Positions 1 through 5,585 of a DNA stretch of 6,019 nt are shown in pieces. The DNA lies in the NCBI GenBank assembly GCA_003223895.1, contig QHXD01000619.1, forward strand, positions 1 through 6,019, written 5' to 3'. The notes beneath the pieces are model-generated. The model had not been told where the DNA came from and did not search any database. It was given only the letters and a program-made list of their open reading frames with translations. How positions within the stretch are numbered: position 1 is the stretch's first letter; each line of letters begins with the position of its first letter. The stretch comes from Acidobacteriota bacterium. GTDB taxonomy: Bacteria > Acidobacteriota > Terriglobia > 20CM-2-55-15. A program made the position numbers and the translations under genes.

Positions 1-2
1 AC

Positions 3-1295
3 CAGCCTTACGCTCCTACAGATCTCCTGGCCCGCTGGATCGGTTCAGGAGTCCGGCAGAATGATGATGATCACGTCGACTTCAAAACCGATTACCTGGT
101 CGGTGGCGGCAACCTCTATTTAACGTTCTCCGGCGGACATCCTTACCAGGTCAACGCCAATCTCCAGCCCCTGGATCCCCTGATTGTCAGCGTCAAATCG
201 CGCCGCGCAAGCGCGAACTATGTGATCGGCCGGGGCCGCTGGACCTCGTCGACCCGGGCCGGATACAACCAGAACTTTCAGAACAAATACGAGAAGTTGT
301 GGCTGGAAAAAAATCCCGCCAAAACCGAAACAGTTCCGGGCTGGCAGTCGGTTCCGGCAATTTCGTATCCAGGTATGACGGGTCTCAACAGGGAGAAGCG
401 TAATTGGGGCGCCATACCGAGCTGGTCTCTCGATCAACAGGTCGCCCTCGTCAGCGGAACGCACTCCTGGAAGTTTGGCGGCTCCCTCAATCTTATCCAG
501 GGTGGAACGCCGGATTCGGAGTCCGGGCTGGTCACCTACCAGAACCTGCAGGATCTCATGCAGAATGAGCCGGCCTCGGTCCTGTTTAACGGCGGTCAGC
601 CGGCGTTCTGGTCACGGATGGTCAACTTCGGGTTCTTCCTGCAGGACGACTGGCGAGTAAACCGGAAGCTGGTCCTCAACCTGGGAGCGCGCTACGACCG
701 CTATGGTCATTACGTCGGTTATACCCGCTACGACAGTCAACCCGCTGGCCTGTTCAACATGGATGGATTGATCGATGCGGTGAACTTCGCATGGGGCCCA
801 CCTCGTGATCCGCTGAATCCGTTTGAGAACGACAACCTCAGCATCGGGCCCAGATTCGGTTTCGCTTACACCGCCGACAGCCGGGGTGACTTCGTCATGC
901 GAGGCGGTTTCGGTGTCAATTTCCAGGGCTTCGATCTGCAATCGTACGAAACGCAAGTAACAAGACCCTTTATTCCTCGCACCCGCACGTTTACCAGGGC
1001 GGAGTCCGCCGCCCTCGGCCTGAAGTGGCCTTTCTACGGCGGCGACATCGCGGACCGGGTTGCAACCGAAGCCAGGGCCAGGCCTCAACTGGCATCCGCT
1101 ACGCGCGATAATCCGCAAACGAAGCCCCCCTATGCGATGAATTACACTCTGGGATTTCAGCGCGCGCTGACTTCGTCGCTCGTGCTGGAGAGCGCATTCG
1201 TCGGGACGCGCGGAGTGAAGTTCAACATGATATCCAGGTCAGCTATATCGACAATTCCCAGCAGACGAATTTCAATTCCTGGCAGACATCGCTGA
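3..1295 (+). CDS. Upstream segment of the plus-strand TonB-dependent receptor-like barrel (partial)
   Basis: The frame is open from base 3, beginning QPYAPTDLLARW, without a start codon, so the GTG at 222 is only an internal codon and not the true start. Visible barrel landmarks are the strand GTHSWKFGG at about 459-485, FGFFLQDDWRVNRKLVLNLG at about 630-689, the typical ARYDRYG turn after it, the RGGFG strand at about 900-914, and LESAFVGTRGVKFNM at about 1185-1229. These are hallmark strands of the Oar-like receptors abundant in Acidobacteriota. Residues after about base 1229 (ISRSAISTIPSRR and on to the TGA at 1293-1295) look unlike the family and are read out of frame, so genuine coding in this frame probably stops near 1229. 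No catalytic residues are expected. Confidence 0.88.
   Translation, partial: QPYAPTDLLARWIGSGVRQNDDDHVDFKTDYLVGGGNLYLTFSGGHPYQVNANLQPLDPLIVSVKSRRASANYVIGRGRWTSSTRAGYNQNFQNKYEKLWLEKNPAKTETVPGWQSVPAISYPGMTGLNREKRNWGAIPSWSLDQQVALVSGTHSWKFGGSLNLIQGGTPDSESGLVTYQNLQDLMQNEPASVLFNGGQPAFWSRMVNFGFFLQDDWRVNRKLVLNLGARYDRYGHYVGYTRYDSQPAGLFNMDGLIDAVNFAWGPPRDPLNPFENDNLSIGPRFGFAYTADSRGDFVMRGGFGVNFQGFDLQSYETQVTRPFIPRTRTFTRAESAALGLKWPFYGGDIADRVATEARARPQLASATRDNPQTKPPYAMNYTLGFQRALTSSLVLESAFVGTRGVKFNMISRSAISTIPSRRISIPGRHR
1225..1240 (+). other. Frame-change junction in the plus-strand receptor
   Basis: The family-like protein stops at KFNM in one frame (ATG at 1227-1229) and resumes at DIQVSYIDNS one frame back (GAT at 1229-1231). 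The frame arithmetic requires loss of 3k+1 bases or gain of 3k+2. From memory of the family, about 20 residues normally lie between these two strands, which favours a deletion of roughly 60 bases over a single-base slip. This estimate is inference and needs an alignment. Confidence 0.7.
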
Positions 1296-1984
1296 GACAA
1301 CGGACGACCCATGGATTGTTGTACAACGTGCATTACACGTGGGGGAAAGCCCTGTCCTATACAGGCGGTGACACCGGCCATGGGTCCTATGGCGATACGC
1401 GCGGCGGCATCGAAGACTTCGGTAATGTGAAGATCGAGCGCAGCCTGTCCACCGGCGATGTCGCGCATAGCGTTGTCCTTGACTGGGTCTATCAGGCGCC
1501 CACACCTTTCGCCAACTCGGTGCTGGCCAGAAACGCCCTGGGAGGCTGGCAGATTTCCGGCATCTGGAGATCTTCAACCGGAGTCCCCATCCCCATTACT
1601 CAGACAGGCGGGCGCCCGGATATTCTGGACATCCACAACGCTGTAAATCAGAACTGTTGCAGCTACGGAAACCTGCAGTATCTGAATCCGGCGGCCTTCC
1701 AAGCGGTGGAAATCAGCCGCGCCTCCAACCGGACGATCCGGCGCGGGCAGGCCGGACCCGCCCCGCTGCGAGGCCCCGGGAGCAGCAACATGGACCTCTC
1801 TCTGGGAAAGCAATTCTCGCTGGGAGAAAGCAGGAATCTCGAATTCAAGGCGGACCTGCTGAATGCGCTCAATCACACGCAGTACACGGACATTTCAACC
1901 AACCTTGCCAATATTGAGTTCGGCCAGGCGATTGCGACCAAACCTGCTCGTGTGATTCAGCTTCAGTTGCGACTGGCGTTCTGA
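1229..1984 (+). CDS. Downstream segment of the plus-strand TonB-dependent receptor-like barrel
   Basis: This frame takes over at about 1229 (DIQVSYIDNSQQTNFNSWQT) and continues through LLYNVHYTWGKALSY, a GDVAHSVVLDWVYQAPTPF stretch, GGWQISGIWRSSTG, a loop with a vicinal Cys pair (NQNCCSYGNLQYLNPAAF), RGPGSSNMDLSLGKQFSLGE, LNALNHTQYTDISTN and the terminal LQLRLAF. All are standard late-barrel elements of the same receptor family, so this is the continuation of the preceding segment rather than an independent gene. An internal TTG at 1316 could be taken as a start by a gene caller, but coding similarity clearly extends upstream of it and no convincing ribosome site precedes it. It is 251 residues long from the junction. 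Confidence 0.88.
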   Translation, partial: DIQVSYIDNSQQTNFNSWQTSLRQRTTHGLLYNVHYTWGKALSYTGGDTGHGSYGDTRGGIEDFGNVKIERSLSTGDVAHSVVLDWVYQAPTPFANSVLARNALGGWQISGIWRSSTGVPIPITQTGGRPDILDIHNAVNQNCCSYGNLQYLNPAAFQAVEISRASNRTIRRGQAGPAPLRGPGSSNMDLSLGKQFSLGESRNLEFKADLLNALNHTQYTDISTNLANIEFGQAIATKPARVIQLQLRLAF

Positions 1985-2002
1985 TGAAAAGGGGAACCAG
2001 CC

Positions 2003-2026
2003 GCGGATTACGCGAATTACGCGGAT
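2003..2026. repeat. Short 9-bp tandem repeat in the convergent intergenic gap
   Basis: GATTACGCG (2006-2014) is followed directly by AATTACGCG (2015-2023) and then GAT, with GCG just before, giving about 2.5 units of a 9-base period. It lies just after the stop of the plus-strand receptor. Period-9 repeats of this kind occur between genes in several soil bacteria, but I cannot assign it to a named family. Confidence 0.5.
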
Positions 2027-2046
2027 GGTGCCTTCGGAAAAAGTGT

Positions 2047-2074
2047 GCGAAGGCCGCCCGAGACCGGCCTTCGC
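2047..2074 (-). terminator. Perfect 10-bp hairpin, probable terminator of the minus-strand receptor operon
   Basis: GCGAAGGCCG (2047-2056) and CGGCCTTCGC (2065-2074) are exact inverted repeats with an 8-base loop. The hairpin starts four bases beyond the minus-strand stop codon. In the minus-strand transcript the stem is followed by ACAC and then five U (complement of AAAAA at 2038-2042), a modest intrinsic-terminator tail. On the plus strand no U-tract follows the stem, so termination of the converging gene here is less certain. A competing arm, GCCTTCG at 2030-2036, can pair with 2048-2054 instead. Confidence 0.6.
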
Positions 2075-2077
2075 CGG

Positions 2078-2734
2078 TTAGAAGATGAACTTCAGAGCAA
2101 GTTGGACGAACCGTGGATTGACAGCGGTCGTTGAAATTCGTCCGAAGTCGCTGCTGTTGAAATCCGTGGCAGGGTTACTGAAATTGGCCGTGTTGAACAG
2201 GTTGAAGAATTCCGAACGGAATTCCAGACTCTTGTTCTCGAAACCTAACGGAATCGTTTTCACGATGGATATGTCTGTGTTCCTCTGGCCCGGACCATCA
2301 ATAATGCTGACGCCCATATTTCCAAAACCAGTGGCCCTTCCGTCATCCCCCACTACGGCCGGTGTTGTAATGCAGCTGGTGTTGAAATATTGCCGCAGCC
2401 TGTCCTGCAGCCGGCCGGAGGTTCCCAGATCCGCGTAAGTGCAACCCGCCTTGAGTGAGGCGCGGTCGGTGGTTTTGCCCCGGACGTTGTTGGTATTGGT
2501 GTAAGAGATCGTCATCGGCGTACCGCTCTGAAGTACGGTAACGCCCGACAGGACCCATCCGCCAACCACTTTTCGAATGAAGCTATCGCTGGCCCCGAGT
2601 CCCGGCAACTGGTAGACATAGCTCAGGACGAATCGATGATCGCGGCCGGTCTCAGACCTCCCGTAGGCCTGCTTCTTTCCAGCCGTTGGGTCTCCGAGGT
2701 GAATGCCCTTGGCCCCGGCATAGGTGAGAAAAGC
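2078..2734 (-). CDS. C-terminal segment: last barrel strands of the Oar-like receptor
   Basis: Genuine coding resumes at about 2734 with AFLTYAGAKGIHLGDPTAGK, QAYGRSETGRDHRFVLSYVY and QLPGLGASDSFIRKVVGGWV, all standard late-barrel sequence. This shows that the TTG at 2606-2608 is not a real start. Further landmarks are SGVTVLQSGTPMTI, a Cys pair 23 residues apart (GCTYAD … NTSCITTP), VGDDGRATGFGN, EFRSEFFNLFNTANFSNP and NPRFVQLALKFIF, ending at TAA. The final Phe is the barrel sorting signal. About 218 residues from the junction. It closely resembles the paralogue encoded upstream at 5586-6019. Confidence 0.88.
   Translation of the reverse strand, partial: AFLTYAGAKGIHLGDPTAGKKQAYGRSETGRDHRFVLSYVYQLPGLGASDSFIRKVVGGWVLSGVTVLQSGTPMTISYTNTNNVRGKTTDRASLKAGCTYADLGTSGRLQDRLRQYFNTSCITTPAVVGDDGRATGFGNMGVSIIDGPGQRNTDISIVKTIPLGFENKSLEFRSEFFNLFNTANFSNPATDFNSSDFGRISTTAVNPRFVQLALKFIF
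2190..2214 (-). repeat. 25-bp identical segment shared by the two tandem receptor genes (copy 1)
   Basis: Bases 2190-2214 are identical to 5698-5722. Both encode the EFFNLFNT motif of the penultimate barrel strands. The identity, including third positions, continues after a two-base mismatch with CGGAATTC in both copies. This reflects paralogy rather than a mobile element. Confidence 0.75.
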
Positions 2735-5379
2735 CCGGTGAACGTGTAGGAAGCCATCATCTGGAGACCGCGGCTCATCCTTTTGGTCAGGCTTGCCTGA
2801 AGGCCGTTGTACCAGAACGCTCCGGAATTTCCGACCAGGTCGATCCCAGTTGGTGTGAAACCGAGGATCGGAACACGGAGTCGCGCGTTCGCCACCGTAT
2901 TGGTCGTGACACCCCGGATGGGATTGGATGGACTTGCCAGCATGGCGCTGTTCGTCGGAGTGGACGAGATCATGTGTAACCCTCGGCTACCGACATAACC
3001 TACTTCCATCAACACGTTTTGTGCCAGTTCACTTTGGATGTTCAAGCCGTACTGGTGCGTGACCGGCGGCCGGTAACTCATCTCCATTCCGCCCATGCTC
3101 TGGTTAGTGGTTGGTGAATAGGGGTCTCTGGACCAGACGATCTTGTTTTGACACGACTTCCAGGTTCCGCCACCGCAGACCGTCCTGTTGGGAGGAAGCG
3201 GAACGAACGGGTTCTCAAGCGTGAAATTCACCGCGTTAACTCCGCTGAGTCCCTGGCTGCCGCTGCCACGAATGGCATTATCGAGGTTCAAAGGACCGGC
3301 GTCACCGCTGATATGGCTGTAATACATGCCATAGCCGCCGCGTAAAACCAGCCGGTTCGAGTTGGGAAGGATCTGCCACGACAAACCGAAGCGGGGGGCG
3401 AGGTTGTTCTGTCCCTGACCATCGATTGTGACTTTGGTTTTGCTTCTGATGGAACCGGGAGGAATGCCATTGGAATTGGGGAACTGAGCCTCGCAGCAGA
3501 AGTGGCCACCTGTAATAATAAAGCCCTGATAGGTGCCCGATGCCGGCGGGTCGGGATTGGCTCGATACGGATCGAATGTTGCAGCGTTGCCCAGAGGATC
3601 CGATACATCACCCAGGCGTTCATACCGCAGCCCGACATTCAGCGTCAGCCGTGAGCTGACCTTTATATCGTCCTGGATGTAGGCATTGCCATCCCACAGA
3701 CGCATCGTGTTGAAACGCTCATTGGCATAACCATAGCTGGAGGCATTGATATTGCTGAACTGCGTGCCGTTCTGCGCTCCGCTCATGCCCAAGAGGAAAT
3801 CCGGGAAACTGAGGAAAGTGAGAGCGGAAGCGCCGCCCTGGCCATTGAGGTCCAGTCCAAGCCGCATAACGCCGCCGCCGAATCGAAGAGTATGTTTCCC
3901 GACAATGTAGGAAAGGTTGTCCGAGACCTGGTACACCCACTGCGGATAATTGATCATCGTACCGACAGTCGCCCGGTAAGAGCCGGTGATCAGTATGCCG
4001 GGGTCGGTATCCTGTACCGGGGCAAAAACGCCGACGTCGGACCATTTGAAAGGCGCAGAAAAGTACGGGCCGTTAAACGTGCGCGTCACGCCGCCTCGCA
4101 CTTCGTTGAACACGTTTGGGCCGAAAACGTAGTTGTGGGCCAGCGAAGCGACCAGAAACCTCGTGTTTGAATACTGCGGAAATCCTGGAACATTCGCGGT
4201 GGCGTCGCCAAACGTCGCCGTCTGTTTACTCGTCGCGTAGAATCCGCGTGCCACAAACTTGCTTTTCTCTGTCTGCAGGAAATCCAAATTCATCATGCCC
4301 TGGTCTTCCCCAAACGAGCACGGTTTCCTGGTTACCGAAAAACCCTGGCGGGCAAAAGGCTGACTGCGATCGATCACCTGAGGGGTGGGGAATAGATAGC
4401 CAGGGCCGTCAGGGCTCTTGATGTTCAGTATGCGAAGCGCGACCGGATTGATATTAGAGCCGTCCGCCTTGATCGCCACGCCTCCATTCTGGCCGCTCTG
4501 TCCTGCGAACAACGCGCCTAACGCCGGGGCCGATCGATCATCGGTCAGCGGCGGGCCGGTGATGCTCGCGCTGCAGGATACCTTCAGTTTTCCAGCCACG
4601 AGTGCGTTGTACTGCTTTGTCCCCTGATAAGACGTGAAGAAAAATAACTTGTCCTTTTTGATCGCGCCTCCGAAGGTTCCCCCGTATTGGTTCTGCCGAA
4701 CGACCGGTTTCCTTTGTCCGGCGAGGTTAAAGAAGAAATCATTCGCGTTCAGCGCTTCATTGCGGAAAAACTCGAAGAGCGTGCCGTGAAAGTCATTCGT
4801 TCCGGATTTGGTGATGATGTTCACATTGGCGCCCGCATTCCTTCCGAACGAAGCATCCGCCAGACCGGTCTGCGCCTTGAACTCCTGAATGGTGTCCGGA
4901 TTGGGCACGGGCGCGCCCGGAGTCAACCCGCCGCCACTCTGCTGAAAATCGTTCGCGTCCAGACCATCGATCTGGTAGTTGTGGTCGGACGTGCGGCTTC
5001 CGTTGACGGTGGTCTTCCCGATGGAGATCCCTCCGCTGCCACGACCAATTTCGCCGGCATTCGTCACGTCGGTCGTAATACCCGGCGAGAGCGCAAGAAT
5101 CTGAGTGAAGTTCCGGCTAACCAGCGGAAGGCTCACCACGGCCTGTTGGCCGAGGACGCGCCCCAATGCGCTGCTCTCGCGTTGTACCATCTCGGGAGCC
5201 GCTTCCACCGTAACCGTTTCCGCCACAGCGCCGACTTCAAGCTGAATGTCCAGGCGCGTGGTTTCTGTGAGCGTGATCCGAACGCCGGAGCAAACGGCCG
5301 GTTTGAATCCCGGCATGCGGAAACGAATAGCTGCCGCTTTCTCCTGAGACCGTAGTACGCACCTCTCGAGTTGCTTCAT
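2623..5379 (-). CDS. Central segment: plug domain and most of the barrel of the Oar-like receptor
   Basis: This is the longest open stretch of the window, 918 codons. Its first 20 residues (from ATG at 5377-5379) are out-of-frame reading of the N-terminal domain; genuine sequence starts at MPGFKPAVCSGVRITLTE (residues 22-39). The linker VGAVAETVTVEA (49-60) leads to a plug domain with LPLVSRNFTQILALSPG (84-100), TVNGSRTSDHNYQIDGLDAN (124-143), PDTIQEFKAQT (161-171) and NIITKSGTNDFHGTLFEFFR (187-206). Barrel strands follow: KLFFFTSYQG, KHTLRFGGG (495-503), AYIQDDIKVSSRLTLNVGLR (566-585), APRFGLSW, LRGGYGMYY and EVGYVGSRGLH (792-802). Cysteines lie at 269, 354, 628-629, 735 and 743. The sequence loses family character after YTFT (residue 881, base 2737), so the last 37 residues are out of frame. 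Confidence 0.9.
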   Translation of the reverse strand: MKQLERCVLRSQEKAAAIRFRMPGFKPAVCSGVRITLTETTRLDIQLEVGAVAETVTVEAAPEMVQRESSALGRVLGQQAVVSLPLVSRNFTQILALSPGITTDVTNAGEIGRGSGGISIGKTTVNGSRTSDHNYQIDGLDANDFQQSGGGLTPGAPVPNPDTIQEFKAQTGLADASFGRNAGANVNIITKSGTNDFHGTLFEFFRNEALNANDFFFNLAGQRKPVVRQNQYGGTFGGAIKKDKLFFFTSYQGTKQYNALVAGKLKVSCSASITGPPLTDDRSAPALGALFAGQSGQNGGVAIKADGSNINPVALRILNIKSPDGPGYLFPTPQVIDRSQPFARQGFSVTRKPCSFGEDQGMMNLDFLQTEKSKFVARGFYATSKQTATFGDATANVPGFPQYSNTRFLVASLAHNYVFGPNVFNEVRGGVTRTFNGPYFSAPFKWSDVGVFAPVQDTDPGILITGSYRATVGTMINYPQWVYQVSDNLSYIVGKHTLRFGGGVMRLGLDLNGQGGASALTFLSFPDFLLGMSGAQNGTQFSNINASSYGYANERFNTMRLWDGNAYIQDDIKVSSRLTLNVGLRYERLGDVSDPLGNAATFDPYRANPDPPASGTYQGFIITGGHFCCEAQFPNSNGIPPGSIRSKTKVTIDGQGQNNLAPRFGLSWQILPNSNRLVLRGGYGMYYSHISGDAGPLNLDNAIRGSGSQGLSGVNAVNFTLENPFVPLPPNRTVCGGGTWKSCQNKIVWSRDPYSPTTNQSMGGMEMSYRPPVTHQYGLNIQSELAQNVLMEVGYVGSRGLHMISSTPTNSAMLASPSNPIRGVTTNTVANARLRVPILGFTPTGIDLVGNSGAFWYNGLQASLTKRMSRGLQMMASYTFTGLFSPMPGPRAFTSETQRLERSRPTGGLRPAAIIDSS
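2729..2738 (-). other. Single-base-type frameshift in a homopolymer-rich stretch
   Basis: On the minus strand the frame passes through ACC GGG CTT TTC. Adding one base, for example a fourth G, restores TFTGAFLTYAG and then family-like sequence to the stop. The plus strand here reads AAAAGCCC. No residues seem to be missing, unlike the other two junctions, so a one-base loss, real or from sequencing, is the simplest explanation. Confidence 0.7.
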
Positions 5380-5542
5380 TGGTAAGCGTCACTCCCACGC
5401 CCGGTATTACCGCACGCGTGGCATCGGTCGTTGTTCCTGTCAGAGCTCCGGTTGAGGCTGTCTGGGAAAGACCCAACGAAGCCAAACCAAAGACAATAAT
5501 CACCGCCGCTATGGCAGAGATCGTTCTTATTTTCGTTTTCAT
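5237..5542 (-). CDS. N-terminal segment: signal peptide plus start of the carboxypeptidase-regulatory-like domain
   Basis: It starts MKTKIRTISAIAAVIIVFG, a basic n-region and hydrophobic core typical of a Sec signal, with likely cleavage around GLSQ/TAS (residues 25-30). The mature start STGALTGTTTDATRAVIPG, followed by VTLTNEATREVRTT and SGESGSYSF, is the canonical opening of a CarboxypepD_reg-like domain in Oar-type receptors. Family-like sequence ends at about residue 74 (TTT at 5321-5323). The remaining residues to the TGA at 5237-5239 are out-of-frame reading of the next segment. The domain therefore lacks its usual closing LPPGTYxV-type strands. The true product, if made, would be a secreted stub of about 100 residues. 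Confidence 0.85.
   Translation of the reverse strand: MKTKIRTISAIAAVIIVFGLASLGLSQTASTGALTGTTTDATRAVIPGVGVTLTNEATREVRTTVSGESGSYSFPHAGIQTGRLLRRSDHAHRNHAPGHSA
5312..5326 (-). other. Frame-change junction in the N-terminal domain of the minus-strand receptor
   Basis: SYSF (ends 5321) in one frame is followed almost at once by MPGFKPAV (ATG at 5314-5316) in another. Known members of this domain carry about 13 residues in between, a P-x-L-P-P-G-x-Y-x-V type stretch. Frame arithmetic on this strand requires loss of 3k+2 bases, so a deletion of about 38 or 41 bases is the simplest reading. Confidence 0.7.
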
Positions 5543-5545
5543 GAA

Positions 5546-5551
5546 TCTCCT
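5546..5551 (-). promoter_or_regulatory. Shine-Dalgarno deciding the start of the minus-strand receptor
   Basis: AGGAGA (complement of TCTCCT) lies three bases before the ATG at 5540-5542, with its AGGAG core four bases away, a workable spacing. It overlaps the alternative ATG at 5552-5554 closely enough that the alternative would lack its own site. The 43-base gap to the upstream stop shows no recognisable promoter, which favours readthrough transcription from the upstream paralogue. Confidence 0.6.
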
Positions 5552-5585
5552 CATTGCAGCAATTCGCCATATACAGGCCGCTGGT

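Larger units (their letters stand above)
3..1984 (+). pseudogene. TonB-dependent receptor-like (Oar-type) outer-membrane protein, 5'-truncated by the window and frame-disrupted
   Basis: Gene-level call joining two reading-frame segments of one barrel protein. The first segment is open from the window edge, so the signal peptide, carboxypeptidase-regulatory-like domain and plug must lie upstream. The frame changes near 1227-1232, where family members normally carry about 20 more residues between the VGTRG-KFNM strand and the DNSQQTNF strand. The second segment runs to a TGA at 1982-1984 and ends in LRLAF, the C-terminal aromatic expected of a BAM-assembled outer-membrane barrel. About 660 codons are visible, which fits the C-terminal half to two thirds of a protein of about 1,100 residues. 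Known of the family: outer-membrane location and a supposed TonB-linked uptake or surface role. The substrate is unknown. Whether the break is a true mutation or an assembly error cannot be decided here. Confidence 0.85.
2078..5542 (-). pseudogene. Oar-like TonB-dependent receptor with carboxypeptidase-regulatory-like domain, nearly full length but frame-disrupted twice
   Basis: Gene-level call joining three reading-frame segments. The order is signal peptide and carboxypeptidase-regulatory-like beta-sandwich, plug domain, long beta-barrel, and C-terminal Phe (LKFIF, TAA at 2078-2080). The reconstructed product is about 1,150 residues, or about 1,165 if the missing N-terminal stretch is restored, which is the usual size for this family. 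The chosen start is the ATG at 5540-5542, because AGGAGA lies at ideal distance just upstream. The ATG at 5552-5554 in the same frame overlaps that ribosome site and is less likely. Frame breaks lie at about 5315-5325 and about 2729-2738. They shift frame by complementary amounts, so the span is a multiple of three, but the 860-residue middle is out of frame with both ends. It is probably co-transcribed with the paralogue 43 bases upstream. The transported substrate is unknown. Confidence 0.87.

Noticed and set aside
612..1118. Minus-strand 168-codon open frame opposite receptor 1
   Set aside because: It lies fully antisense to barrel strands with clear family motifs, and its product has no recognisable domain.
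2085..2438. Plus-strand 117-codon open frame after the intergenic hairpin
   Set aside because: It is the complement of the conserved C-terminal barrel of receptor 2; the ATG falls in the complement of its last codons.
2729..2738. Programmed -1 ribosomal frameshift site
   Set aside because: GGGCTTTTC is not a canonical X XXY YYZ heptamer in this frame, the receptor family is not known to use recoding, and the gene carries another break that recoding could not repair.
4687..5355. Plus-strand 222-codon open frame opposite the plug region
   Set aside because: It is antisense to strongly family-like plug coding, shows Arg/Val-rich low-likeness protein and has no convincing ribosome site; a shadow of GC-rich coding.
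5543..5585. Promoter or riboswitch between the tandem receptors
   Set aside because: The gap is only 43 bases, with no convincing -35/-10 pair and no structured leader; the Shine-Dalgarno explains its only clear signal.
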